Positions 10,363-21,484 of a stretch of DNA of 64,000 nt are shown piece by piece (position 1 is the first letter of the stretch; the number at the start of each line of letters is the position of its first letter). This DNA comes from Bipolaris cookei (lineage: Eukaryota; Ascomycota; Dothideomycetes; Pleosporales; Pleosporaceae), in the NCBI GenBank assembly GCA_002286855.1, contig NRSV01000001.1, forward strand, positions 1 to 64,000, read 5' to 3'. The position numbers were made by a program, and so were the translations under genes. The notes below the pieces were generated by a model. The model had not been told where the DNA came from. It worked only from the letters and a program-made list of their open reading frames with translations, and ran no database searches.

Positions 10363-10729
10363 CCATTCATTATTATTATTATTATTATTATTATTTCATT
10401 ATAATGTATATGTAGTTCGAGGCTATGTAAGTGTTGGCACGGCAAAGGCCTTAGTTGAGTCAAACAACTGCAGTTGCATAAAACGGGAAGAAGAAGACTT
10501 GACTGATTCAACTAGCTACTGGGCTATCGATGTAGCCATACGTATACTCAGTAGTAGCAGCCTGCTGCTGCAACTGCTGGAATGTGTTCCTCTGCTGAGA
10601 CGCGTATGCCCTTGCTGACACTTGTATGCCCGTAGCAAGACCGAGGTGAGACTGGTGTCGTCAGCTCGACTCCAATATATGTCCCAACAGTAAGACTTTG
10701 GCGCAACTGCAGTTCAATATTGTTCCCTT
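10363..10729 (-). mobile_element. LINE 3'-tail fragment with ATT microsatellite
   Basis: An (ATT)n run at about 10369-10396 is followed by TTCATTATAATG, then GGCTATGTAAG up to 10431. After the inserted LTR, GTAAGACTTTGGC resumes at 10690. Removing the LTR gives GGCTATGTAAGACTTTGGC, almost the same as GGCTATGTAGGACTTTGGC after the ATT run at the 3' end of the LINE at 29053. This is therefore the end of a related LINE copy split by LTR family D. Homology fades after about 10702, before the Tc1 element begins at 10732. Confidence 0.5.
10432..10689 (+). repeat. Solo LTR, family D, copy 1
   Basis: A 258-bp unit starting TGTTGGCACGGCAAAGG and ending ATGTCCCAACA (inverted ends TGTTGG/CCAACA). A perfect 5-bp duplication GTAAG flanks it (10427-10431 and 10690-10694). 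A second, more diverged copy is at 59871-60119 and a short inverted fragment at 15449-15516. No internal retrotransposon genes are nearby, so it is a solo LTR. It splits a LINE 3'-tail fragment. Confidence 0.82.
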
Positions 10730-10731
10730 TA

Positions 10732-12097
10732 CAGAGGTGCCTTTCAAAAGTTCTTGCTGATAGGGGTATCTATCGAGCCGACTATCTTGGCACCCCCCAT
10801 GTTTTTTTTGAAGCTGGAGGAGCAGCTATACCCATATTTTTGTGGTGTTTTCGAATAAAATGTGGCTCCAAATACTGACATTTGCACTCGTGCTTTGAGC
10901 CCAACGCGCCTACAATTAAGCTTCTCCCAGAATACTTAGAGGATGCACCTCGCGCTGGCCGCCCTCGTAAACAAGAAGATATCCACGAAACTACCCTAGA
11001 AAAAGTACGCCGTGATAGGTACGGTAGAGAAGAACTGTGCTGATATAGCTGGCGACCTTAGTATTCACGGCTACAACGTTTCGTCCACTACCGTATGGAG
11101 ATTTCTCAAAGCAGCGGGCTACAACAAGACGAAGCCAACGCGGAAGCCTGGGTTGACACAGAGGATGAGACAGGAGAGGCTCGAGTGGTGTCTTGTGTAT
11201 AGAGATTGGAGTCTAGAGGGTTGGAAAACGTCATCTGGTCAGACGAGACCTCCGTAGTGCTCAACCACCGGCGTGGCGGCTATCGCGTCTGGTGACGGCC
11301 AGATAAGGTATTCACCAAGTCTGTCATTCGCGAGCGGTGGAAGGGCTACTCGGAGTTTATGTTCTGGGGCCGCTTCTCATACGATCAGAAGGGCCCCTGC
11401 CACGTTTAGGGGCCTGAAACTGCACAGGAGAAGAGACGGACAGCTCTTCAGATTGGAGAGTTGAACAAGGCTCTGGAGCCAGTGATGAGAGAGCAGTGGG
11501 AGCTCACAACGGGCATAAAGAGGTTAGGATTAAGAAACAAGTCAGGCAAATCTCTTCAGTGGGATTCACAAAAGAGGTTGGTAAACTAACTCGTGATAGT
11601 GGAGGTGGTGTTGATTGGTGGCGCTACCAGACTGAAGTTCTACTCCCAAAGCTTATACCCTTCACAAAGGAGTGTCAAAAAGGGAGACCACGTACAGTTT
11701 TTCAAGAAGATAAGGCTCCTTCGCATGCTCATTATGCGCAGCGTATAATACATGAACAACGGAGCGTGGAGCGGCTTATCTGGTGTGGCAATTCACCTAA
11801 TCTCAACGCTATTGAGCCAGCTTGGTCATGGCTTAAAAGGAGAACAACGAGCAAAGAGGTACCAAAAAACAGAGCAGAGGGGGCAAAGGCATGGCTACAC
11901 TGGTGGCAGGAGCTACCTCAATACCAAATCTAGGCTTGGATAGAGCGTATTCCATTTACTATTGAAGAAATAATTCGACTTGAAGGTGGTAATGAGTACA
12001 AGGAGGAGCGGCGGGACAGATCCGAATAAGCTTCGGTATTATTTCGGTAGTAATACAGATGACCCCTGTCAACAAAAACTTTTGAAAGGCACATCTG
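10732..12097 (+). mobile_element. Tc1/mariner transposon, complete ends, dead transposase
   Basis: Inverted repeats of about 40 bp start CAGAGGTGCCTTTCAAAAG on the left and end CTTTTGAAAGGCACATCTG on the right. They are bounded by TA dinucleotides (10730-10731, 12098-12099), the Tc1/mariner target duplication, giving 1366 bp. The plus strand holds a DDE_3-type transposase in pieces (about 10935-12027). The N-terminal HTH region contains DAPRAGRPRKQ and TVWRFLKAAGY. Catalytic blocks are IWSDET, FQEDKAPSH and SPNLNAIEPAWSWLK. The frame is broken by a shift near 11220, a TGA after GGYRVW near 11307, a TAG in CHV*GPE near 11407, and a TAG near 11932. It cannot make transposase, though the ends look usable in trans. 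Confidence 0.85.
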
Positions 12098-13417
12098 TAC
12101 TTTCTTGTTCAACAATTGGGCATCTACTATGATGCGTTGGTTCGTGCACGACTGTAAGAGAAAAGAGAGACACTCTACAATTGATGAATTTCTGCCTATT
12201 CTTAAATATTCTTTGTGACCTTGTCCCTTACTATCCTAATTGCGTATTCAGAAAACTTGAAAAACCTCGTAGGGAAAAAAGGGTTATCGGAGCTTGAACG
12301 TAGAGTAGTGTGGTAACATCTTATAGCGTATTTTCGTCTTAGTAGTATTATTGTGTGGGCTCGGATATACTACGACGGCTAGCGTTAAGGTGCGGGAACT
12401 CGGTGGAGTTTTTTTTGCTGAAGGTTCGCTGAGGTAGGATATGAGCCGTTTGGGTGGTTGGTAGCCATAAAATGGCGGTGAGGGGAGGAGGATTCGAACC
12501 TCCAACCTGCTGCTGTTGAGTAGCTGAGAGAAAAGCCTTTTTTTTCTATACGGTATAAACGCCGAGACACAAATGGTACGAATAAGCAGCTAATATGGAT
12601 ATTATTGTATATAGTAACCATGAGATTTCCTGCTAGTGTTTAAACGACATTTGTTTACTCCAGTGAGATCGCGCTCATAGCCCTGGACCATTCAATTCCC
12701 TTTGATACGCCGCTAAAAAGATAAAAGTTATGGGCCACGACGAAAATACATACATAAGAGCAAGATTTGCATAGAAAAGGGTCGTACGAAACGGTAGGAC
12801 AATTGGCTGATAATCTCTATTCTCTTGGGAGATAGAGTGATCGGCGCGAAATATTATGCTAAAATGATATGTCTTGCGAAGTTGGGAGTCAGCACTGAAA
12901 ACAAAGTCAGCAACATTGTCGGTGAGGCTCTGCAGTCCCACCACTCCGCATATTATTTACGACAACACCTAAGTGATTAGTAGCTACGTACAGTATACTA
13001 AGAAACCCATGCATATGGGCTTACAGAATGGAATGAGGTTTTGATAGTGAATCCTAGCTTTGGCTGCATGTTATTGCTATCATTCACGATTGCATCCATC
13101 ATACACGCGTCTTCGTGCTATGGTCTACTTCCAACTTGGCACAATTAGCCCTCTTGTGAGACAAGAGGCTAAAATATCAGATAGGCCCTGTTTCAGAGTG
13201 GGGCATATCAATTCTAGCTTTTTTTTATGTGTTAACTAGAGCGCCAAGACAGCGCAATAGTCAGGGGCGTGAAGGCATATGTACATAAACACAACCAAGT
13301 GTCAGAGTGTGTATGGGCGTTAGTACTAGGCAGGTTCGGAAACAACAAGTATAGAATATATTACAAGACGTAGCTCTTTGAGCTACGTACAGAAACTGAA
13401 CAGCAGGCGCAAATGGC
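12098..13417. other. No gene recognised; one tRNA T-arm-like motif
   Basis: About 1.3 kb with only short frames. At 12487-12503 the minus strand has GGAGGTTCGAATCCTCC, a perfect T-arm with the Pol III B-box GGTTCGAATCC. No matching acceptor stem, D-arm or anticodon arm lies upstream, so it is not a complete tRNA. It may be chance or a tRNA-derived relic. A frame at 12675-12944 (minus, 89 codons) resembles nothing I know. Confidence 0.3.
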
Positions 13418-14523
13418 TGGCAAGATTTGTCCCCCCTTTGAGATTTGTCATGCGCGCTAGCCATAACCTGGTAGGTGTTAAATAAATTACAATAACTAGA
13501 CAGTATTAGTGTCTAGGCATATAAAAAGCAGTTGACGCTAGATAATGACTACATTTAATGATGCTATTTTCTACTAGCATTGACGTCTCTTGCGTGGACC
13601 AAGACATTTGCAAGTATCTGAAGCGGCCATTGCTGCAGCACGCTTAGGCCGCAGCGAAGGTGCATCCTGAGGCTCAACAGCTGCATTCTGAAGTTCAGTT
13701 ACTATATTCTGAGCGTCAACTTGCGCAAATCTCTCAGCGTAGAAAGCCCCCATATCTCCAAAGTAATAGTTCCAGGCCATGGTCGGGATACACGTAACGA
13801 AAAGCTCTTCCGTAGCAAGAGCCATGTTCCGCGCTTCAACTAACTCTACTGGATCGCCTTCCTCTCGCTTCGAATATCGGTCGCAGAGACTAGTGTGTCT
13901 TGGTCCTCCTTTTGAATGGCAGCCAGTATCTGCATTGGTCGTGCTCCAGCGTGGGTCATTGATTCAATTATGTCTTTTTGTGCCTGTGTACGCTTACGAT
14001 AGACATTGTGGGCAGTATGGTTAATTGACCGAGGGTGATTGGGATGCATATTCTGGACCTCTAACTTCTATTGGTCGCTATCTCTTATCTTGAAAATGAC
14101 GAGCTTAAAAGGACACCCTGTTGAGTGCGTATTTGTGCTTGGGACTTTTGCGGTTGATTGGGAATTGCTCCTAAAGCGGTCGCAGTGGTAGTAATATCGG
14201 AATTGAGCCTTAGTATTATGAGATTTGCTGCGCTCAAGCACAAAGCCATAGCCATGCTGCATGCCGTGTGCCTTGGGGCATCAAAAGCTTCTTCATAGGT
14301 GCTGTATAGCAGGTCTGGAGAAGGTACGATATTATCCATGCTGTTGTGAACAAAAAAAGAGTCAGCACCCGCATACTTTGAAGATTATCAATTTATCACA
14401 AAGACGCGCGGCGTCGCGATGTTGTCGCGTCCATAAATTACGCGCTAAACCAAAGTGAAAGAGTAACTTTCACTAGTACTAGTGCGGGAGACAAATCTCA
14501 AAGGGGGGGACAAATCTCGCCAG
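13418..14523 (-). mobile_element. Internally deleted MULE (Mutator/Hop-like) transposon relic
   Basis: The ends are inverted repeats of about 31 bp: CTGGCAAGATTTGTCCCCCC at 13418 and its complement ending at 14523. The minus strand encodes a FAR1-like N-terminal region (about 14068-14330: HGYGFVLERSKSHN..., STGCPFKLV). In the same frame after a TAG there follows NHPRSINHTAHNVYRKRTQA and IIESMTHAGARPMQIL (13846-14049), typical of fungal MULE transposases. The catalytic core is missing. A C-terminal piece (13574-13825) ends KCLGPRKRRQC. The TAG replaces an expected Trp codon (CCA to CTA on the plus strand, a CpA to TpA change). No 8-11 bp target duplication was found. Confidence 0.65.
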
Positions 14524-14802
14524 TCGGTGTAAGTACATTCTGGACAGGCCCGAGCGGGCGCTAGCCATGCTGTATGGTAAGATTCGGACCGGTTATGGGA
14601 GGCGTACAGCCACACCGTGACACCAAGTCTTCTATTTTACTCTTAAGACTAATTATATCTCTTATCAGCAACCTTCCTTCTCTAGAAATACAAGTCAATA
14701 TTTCTTCTTTACATTGCCACGCCCAATTCTTGTCTTCCCACCCCTCAGCTAAACAAACTCTGGATCCTACTATCTCACTGCTATAACCCCAATCCTTCTA
14801 AC

Positions 14803-15072
14803 ATGAAGTTCACAACCGCCTTCCTCCTAGCCGCTTCAGTCAACGTCATCACTGCTCTCACGGCCTCATTCGATGGCTGCCGCGACAATTCTGGTGTCAC
14901 AGGACCTAGCGCAAACGAACCTTGCACGCTGGAAATATGCGGCTTCGTCGACTGCCAGACGGCTTGTCACCGAGCAAGTCAATTCAGCACTCCAGAGGAC
15001 TGGTATCTTGTCGCAAACTACAATGGCCCTATTCAACAATCATGCAGCTGTGTGTGCTACAGTAGCTCATAG
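14803..15072 (+). CDS. Small secreted cysteine-rich protein (89 aa), candidate effector
   Basis: Single-exon frame with a clear signal peptide (KFTTAFLLAASVNVITALTA, cleavage near residue 20-21). The mature part is about 68 residues with eight cysteines (26, 41, 46, 51, 55, 81, 83, 85), enough for four disulfides. I recognise no family. Small size, secretion and high cysteine content are the usual marks of fungal effectors or antimicrobial-type proteins. It sits between a MULE relic (ends 14523) and an LTR fragment (15449), a setting often seen for effectors. The ATG follows a pyrimidine-rich leader ending CCTTCTAAC. Expression and function are unknown. Confidence 0.7.
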   Translation: MKFTTAFLLAASVNVITALTASFDGCRDNSGVTGPSANEPCTLEICGFVDCQTACHRASQFSTPEDWYLVANYNGPIQQSCSCVCYSSS

Positions 15073-15448
15073 GGAGGGGGTCAATGAAGGGATCATGATA
15101 GCTATGCGAAGCTGAATATTGCGGATTGTCCGATAGCTACAGTGGTGGGATATAAATATGTAAGCAGTTGAGTGTGTATTCTGATGTGTATCATGATAAG
15201 AGCAAGTTTATAATGAAAAGAGAGAAACAAGGTAGAGAGTAATTCGTGTATTATTGCTACAGAAGAAACTCTTATGGGAGTATCAAAATCCCAATACAAT
15301 CCTTTCACTGCCGTTTGTATGCTAGCCCAATCTGGCTAATCCAGTGTGGGTGCTCGAAACGGGTTAGTGCTAGCTACTCCCAATACCACACCCTTGTCAG
15401 CAGATACTTTTGAAAGCGACCTCCGTACAGAGATGTTATATAGAATTC

Positions 15449-15516
15449 AGTCTTCTTCTTCCCCTTTTATGCAACTGCAGTTGTTTGACTCAATTAAGGC
15501 CTTTGCCGTGCCAACA
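15449..15516 (-). repeat. Solo LTR family D fragment
   Basis: The reverse complement starts TGTTGGCACGGCAAAGGCC and continues through CAAACAACTGCAGTTGCATA to the GAAGAAGA block. It then diverges after about 68 bp, compared with 258 bp in the full copy at 10432. It is a truncated, inverted remnant lying just before a pogo-type transposase relic. Confidence 0.65.
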
Positions 15517-15610
15517 GAGAGATTTACTAGTAAAATACGTTATAGAGTAACGTGATTCACAAGCGAGCTGGCCACTTTCTACCGGCGCGTCGACGCCAAC
15601 ACAATAACGT

Positions 15611-17228
15611 GTGATATCTCAACAACGCAATACTCAAACTGCCTATACTGAATCAGATCTCCAGCTTGCCCTTTTTGGTTTTAAATCTCAACGTATTAAA
15701 AACCAAAGACGTGCTGTGCTGCCTCTATCTACAACGTCCCACAAACAACACTCTAGCGTAGAGGCGCTGGAACACGCCTCCGACGCGACTGCGAAGCGAA
15801 TTCGAAGCGCCTAAATAAGCTAGAAGAGGAGGTTATAGTTGAGCGTATTCTTGAAGAGTCTACGCGAGGATTTGCGCCTACAAAGGCTGACGTTCGAGCA
15901 ATGGCTGATAAACTCTTGCATGAGCGCGCTAGCAACTCTGTTGGCAAGAACTAGGTTGATAACTTTGTCAAGCGAACTCCTGATCTCCGTACGTGCTGGA
16001 GCCGTCCCTATGATCACCAGCGAGCCGCCTGCGAAGATCCAGCAGCTATCCAGCGCTGGTTCGATCTAGTCGAGGCGACGAAGCAGAAGTGGGGTATTGT
16101 GGACGACGATATCTATAACTCTGACGAAACTGGCTTTATAATGGGCAAGATATTATCACAGTTAGTGATCACAGTGTCAGAAGGATATGGCAAAAAGAAG
16201 CGGGTACAGCCAGGCAACCGTGAGTGGGTTACTGTGATCCAAGGCGTAGGCGCGTCGGGTCGCCGGCTACCCCCCTTCATCATCTTTGCGGGCAAGGTGC
16301 TTATCGACGTCTGGTTCAAAGACCTGCCTACTGACTGAGTCCTTGAAGTCATTCCTAATGGCTGGACGAATAATCAGCTTGCTCTTGCATGGCTAGAGCA
16401 CTTTGACAGGCATACAAAGAGCTCCTCTCTAGGTGTATATCGACTACTCATTATCGACGGCCATGAGAGCCACTGCTCCGTCGAATTCCAAGATCTTTGC
16501 AAGGAGAAGAATATTATTCTTCTCTGCATGCCTGCACACTCGTCTCACCTACTACAGCCCCTTGATGTAGCCTGCTTTGCACCGTTAAAGTGCAAGTATG
16601 GCGACGCTGTTTCGGGCTTGGCACGCAACCGCACCCACTATATCAGTAAAGAGACCTTCCTACCACTCTTTAAGACTGCTTTTGAGCAGTTTATTACGAA
16701 GGAGAATATCCAAGCTGGCTTCCGAAGTGCTGGTCTAGTCCCATACGACCCACAGGCTGTGCTATCTAAGCTTGATGTGGTAGTACAGACACCACATCAA
16801 TCGCCGCGACAGGTAGCCGCCTGGGAGGCGCCGACACCACGAAACGCGCGCAAAGTCGAGGCTCAAAGTACTCTCAGTCGGCAGAAAGTAAGGAACCGCC
16901 CTGGGTCTTCTGCAAGTTCTCTTGACGAGAAGGTTGTGCAGCTGAGTAAAGGGGCTCAGCAAATAGCACATGAGATGACACTTATGAGGGAGGAAGTAGC
17001 TGCTCTTCGAGAGGCTCTAGATGCAGCAAATAAGCGCAAGAGCCGCAAGCGGCGATACGTACGGACAGAAGATACTCTTACTATAGGCGAGGTACAAGAG
17101 GTATTAGCTGAACAGGCGGGTAGCAGTCGTAGTGACTGTGAGAGTGCGTCGAAGAGGGTGCGAGGAGAGAGGCGGTGCGGGTGTTGCAAGCAGACTAGAC
17201 ACAACGCTCGTACCTGCGCAGTTGAGAT
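15611..17228 (+). pseudogene. Fot/pogo-type transposase relic (DDE_1, zinc knuckle)
   Basis: A degraded transposase on the plus strand. The order is N-terminal HTH (TESDLQLAL...KSQRIKNQRRA near 15645), a Tc5/CENP-B-like HTH (RGFAPTKADVRAMADKLL near 15865), then the DDE_1 core: YNSDETGF near 16118, LLIIDGHESH near 16450, LDVACFAPLK near 16563. A C-terminal coiled coil and the zinc knuckle CGCCKQTRHNARTC (near 17180) close it. Frames change several times before 16100 and a TGA interrupts at 16336-16338. From about 17229 the sequence is LINE antisense, so the right end is lost. It is a different subfamily from the copies at 25.7 and 62.2 kb. Confidence 0.8.
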
Positions 17229-20200
17229 AGATAATCACCTATTCTTTGCACCCTGTTAATAGGTCTCGCATGCTTGTCTTTGCAGGCATGCATCCACACG
17301 TTCGACGCGTAGTCTACTGTCGGCGCAACTGTCGCTGTGAACAGCTGTCGCGCTACTGTGGGTGAGAGCCCTATCAGTCTCCTGAGTTCTAATGCTGCTT
17401 TTAGTCCCTTCGCGGCTGCTCTTGCAATGTGCTTGTGGTACTTGAGCGTGGCGTCCATAAGCACGCCGAGTATCTTGACGTGGTCCTTGGGCGAGACGCT
17501 CTGCCCCTTGATGATGAAGGGCTCGGTGGCACTCTTATACGCCCTGCGAGTAAAGTGGATAACGGCTGTCTTTTCTGCTTCAAACGTCGCTCCGCTTCTC
17601 CGTTCCCAGTCTAGCGCGTCTCTAATAATGGCGTTGATGCCCTCTCTGTTGCTTTGCGCCGTCGGGCCTGTAACCCACGCAGTGAAGTCATCAACGAACG
17701 CGATCGCCCCTCCGTACGTGTCGATATATCATTGCACTAGGTCGGCGTTAAAGAAGAGAAACAGAATTGGCGACAACGCAGACCCTTGCGGTAGACCTGC
17801 TTGTGGCAGTTCTTGGGCCTTTGACCCCTGTCCGTTGACCTGGATTGACGCAGTGCGCTCTGAGCAGAATGCTTCTACCCACTTCAGCAGCTTCTGTGGT
17901 ATGCCTCGTGCTTTCATTCTCTGTAGCAGTCTTTCCTTACACACTCCGTTGTACGCTCCCTCAACATCGAAGCTGATTAGGCTGACTGTACGCCGGCCCC
18001 GCCACGCGGTGTAAATCTGTTCCTGGAGTAGCACTAGTGCTTGCTCGGCTGATCGCTGCTTGCGTGCTCCAAAGTGTTTGGTAGGCAGAAGCCCGTAGGT
18101 TTCCACCATGTGCGAGATCCTCTCTGCTACTACCGACTCTAGCACTTTGCCAAGAGTAGCCAATAGTGAGATTGGCCTCCATGCCTTTGCGACAATGTAG
18201 TCTTCCTTGCCTGGCTTCTTGAGCGGTATGATCTTAGCGTGTCTCCACTGGCTAGGCAGCACTCCCTCATCTAACGACTGTCGGAATAGCGCAAGCACAT
18301 GGTCTTTCACTACCGGCCAAACCTGCTTCCACACGATGACTAGCAGTCCGTCGTCTCCAGGTGCTTTCCATGACTTGGCAGCGTGCAGCTGCCTTTCTAC
18401 CTCGTCGAGTGTGATGGTCGGCATTTCTACCAGTGCTCTCTGCGGCCTGGCTCCCTCATCGTCGATGCTGCTTGGAAGCGGAGGGAAGAAGGTGTTGAGC
18501 AACTCCTCCGCTTGCTCTTCAAAGTCGCTCGTGGTTGTCCCGTCTGTTCTGCGGAGTGCTGGAACCGTCCCGAACGCCTCGTTCCCCGCCTTCAGATACT
18601 TGGCCGCGTTCCAGATGTTTTCGTTGTCCGCCAGGAAGTCATCCCAATGTTTTCTCTTCTGTTGACGAATGGCATCATGGTACTGCTTTGATGCTCTCTT
18701 TGCCGTTTCCTCCAGGTCCGGCCGACCAACCCCTGTCCGTCTAGCGGCTCTCGCTCGGTTCCTCCAGTGTGTGTAGATGCGACGTAGCTGTGTCAGGTCT
18801 TGCGTCCACGATCTCTTTGCATACGGTGACGGCTTAGCCCTGGGTGTTAGTGCGTGCACCGCCTCCAGCACCGCTGCCATCAGTATGTCAGTCCTCTGCT
18901 GCATCGTGCCCGCTGGCGGAGTCCCACTGAGAGCTCTAGCGATCCTGTCGTTGATTGCTTTCCACGGTGCGTTCTTGAGAAGAAGCCGCTCTTGCTGCTG
19001 CGCCACTGGCACGGAGCTGTCAAAGACTGCCTCGATCATTCGGTGGTCAGAGCCGTGCTCGGTGTCGTGGGCGGCGCATCTCAGCAACGTGTCTGCCAGC
19101 TCTTTTGACGCTAGCACTAAGTCAATTGTCGTCTCGTACTCTCCGCACTGCCATGTCTTGGTGCAGCGCGGGAGCAGGCTGCTAAGCGTGTGTTCTGTCA
19201 TCAGATCGATAATCGGGTTTGCCTCGCCCTGTCTGACCAGCGTCACATCCTCTCCTCCCCACAGCTGATCGTGTTAATTGAATTCGCCAGCTAGCACAAC
19301 GTCCACTACCGTACCGGCCCTTCGACTCGCTTTCGCAATCACTCTATCTATCTTTTTCCATGCGTCTCGCAGCGCCTGCGGGTCTCCTCCTGGTATGTAC
19401 ACTGACACCACTAACACCCGACGCTCCTGTAGCCGGATGATCACTGCTGTCAAGTCCGGCGACTCTATTCGTACCTGTTCCGCTTCTATTTCTCTGTTCA
19501 CCCACAGCATGCTCCTTATCGGCCACCTTCCTTCTCGCCACGTCGATGGCACCATCTTGGTCCACTTGTGGTGGAGCATGGGCGTCGTCAGCAGCCGACC
19601 CTGGATCCTCCGTACATGCGGCTCCTGGATAGCTACCACCGCCACGTCTTGCAACTCTTCATTGTTCATCAAGCTATCATGCACTTCGCCTTGCTTTCTA
19701 ACATTAATCTGGATTGTGCGGAATGCTCTATTCATGTCGAGGTGGGTATAGCATCCGACAGTTTCTGCTAACGACTCGTGTGGTCCTCCGCACAGCACGC
19801 ACTTCATCACTGCTTCGCTGCAGCTCTTGTGGTGGTGGCCATCCTTGGCGCATCTCCCGCATCTCTGCGTCTTTCGACACTGGTATGCTTTGTGGCCGAG
19901 CTCCTGGCAGTTGTAGCATTGTCCTGGCCGTGGTCGCTGCTCAAATGCGCTTGTTGTGCCGGACTCTTCACCCGCGCGGAAGAAGCCTTCTGCGATGAGC
20001 CTCCTTGCATCGCTTTTCTTAGTCACGTACACCACCATAGATCCCTAAGCCTTGGGGACGTCTCTCTTGCTGAGCCATGCAATCTTGGCGACTATCGTTC
20101 TATTCTCTTCTCCAAAAGCTTCTGCTGCTCCCGCTCTAATCTCATCTTTCTCGTCCAGCACTGCTGTTCTCTTAACGTTGTCTATCTTGACTGGGTAGAG

Positions 20201-21007
20201 CTCATCGCGCAGCACGCGCGAGCCTGCGCCAATCTTCTCTGTTGCTCTCTTGACTAGCTGGTGCTCGTCTTCGTCTTTGCACGCGATCCTGATCCGGCTC
20301 TGGGTCGCATGGTCGACGGTGACCGCCCGGCGTCGCCAGTTTTCTCGGTTCTCCATTGTGCGCATCTCTTTTTCCACGGCTGCTCTGACCGCTCCTGCTG
20401 ACAATTTGCTATTTTCGCCGTCTGCCCTGGAAATGTCTACAGTGACGCTGGGCACGTCGATCGAAGCGAGGTTAGCTCTAATAGCGTGCTGCTGGCTTGC
20501 TAGCGGCACGGCTACGGCGTTTAGTACTGCGGGTGCGCCTGTGGACGCTACCTCGGCCCGGCTACGCGTACCAGAGGTTGTTGCCACGAGGTCATCGACG
20601 CGTGCCTTTAGCTTAGCAATCTCGTCAATAAGTTTCATATTGTGGTCGATAATCGCTTGCTGGTTCTTTCTAATCTCTCTTGTTTCGCGTTCGAGGTTCT
20701 GGATCGTTTCATTCTGCTGTTAGATGATCTTGGTTAATGCGGTAAGTAGGTCTTTGTTGGTGGCGGCGCTCTTCCTAGCTTGACGGATAGGTTGACTGCT
20801 TTCGATTTGGATAGTGTCGGAATTGTCGGCTGATAGGTCTGGCTGTAATGGTCGCCTGCGGTAGTATTCGTTTTGCTCGGTAGTGTTTCTTGCGCGTCTC
20901 TTCAGTGGTGCTAGTAGCTCGGCTGGCAAGGATGTCGCTTCGCGGTCGCGTTCGCGTTCAGGGGTCGAGATTCCCATCTCTCTCACGCGTCCAGATCGCA
21001 AGCTCAT
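17229..21007 (-). mobile_element. Tad-type LINE remnant (LINE-1), 3' end missing
   Basis: The minus strand carries ORF1 (about 19770-21007) with a Ser/Arg-rich start, coiled-coil-like middle and three zinc-knuckle-like motifs (CYNCQELGHKAYQC, CGRCAKDGHHHKSC, CVLCGG). ORF2 (about 19750 down) has an APE-type endonuclease (VVAIQEPHV, VLAGEFN, DLVLAS, GSDHRMI). The reverse transcriptase follows (ISLLATLGKVLE, SFDVEGAYNGV, GLPQGSALSPILF, AFVDDF). Stops occur in ORF1 near 20719, after AGEFN near 19273 (TAA where a CAA is likely) and after NADLVQ near 17729, and ORF1 has a frameshift near 20040. The sequence ends at INRVQRIG against the pogo relic; RNase H and 3' UTR are absent. Confidence 0.82.
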
Positions 21008-21070
21008 TCACACAAAGTCAAAAAAGCTGGTACAGTCCGTCGCTCAAGGCGTGTCTAAGCATACTACAGT

Positions 21071-21116
21071 ACACCTGAATATCAGACTATGACTATGGTC
21101 TGATATTCAGGTGTAT
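21071..21116. other. Perfect inverted repeat (18-bp arms, 10-nt loop)
   Basis: Arms 21071-21088 and 21099-21116 (TACACCTGAATATCAGAC and its exact complement) are separated by 10 bases. A transcript in either direction would fold into a strong hairpin. It lies about 65 bp upstream of the start of LINE ORF1. It may be the junction of two inverted repeat ends, a terminator or part of the LINE 5' region; the role is unknown. Confidence 0.6.
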
Positions 21117-21484
21117 TATGTAAGACTTAGCTGTCAGCTATCTAGGCTATTTAAGGGTTAGTATCTTCCGAGGTGGTACCGATACTAGCGCCGGAGTGAC
21201 AAAACTTTGGGCTGAGACCAAGTAATCTAACCTAAGTCTTGGCTGGCCTAGCTCTAGCCTCTATCTTGGCCTTAGCGCCCTAGCTCTAACCTATGCAGCC
21301 CTAGTTGTATGTGGGTTGGGGCTGGGGTTAGGCTAGGTCTTAGTCAGCAGACCCAACCCAGCTTTGACCCCGACCCAATAACTACCATAAGCTCGAACAC
21401 CTAGTAATGGCCACACCCAGTAGTGGCCACCCCAATCAAAACAGCGTCACCGAACTTTGGAGCCAAATATCGCAGCAACAACGA
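21117..21484. other. Repeat-derived spacer, no gene
   Basis: Low-complexity direct motifs (CTAGCTCTA, GGCCTAGC and related, about 21240-21350) and a doubled AGTAATGGCCAC/AGTAGTGGCCAC (about 21402-21432). It probably includes the downstream end of the pogo relic that follows. No coding frame was recognised. Confidence 0.35.

Noticed and set aside
12470..12545. tRNA-like T-arm (GGAGGTTCGAATCCTCC on the minus strand)
   Set aside because: No D-arm, anticodon arm or matching acceptor stem can be drawn upstream; not a tRNA gene.
17337..20723. Several long plus-strand frames opposite LINE-1
   Set aside because: Antisense shadows of LINE ORF1/ORF2; no protein similarity of their own.
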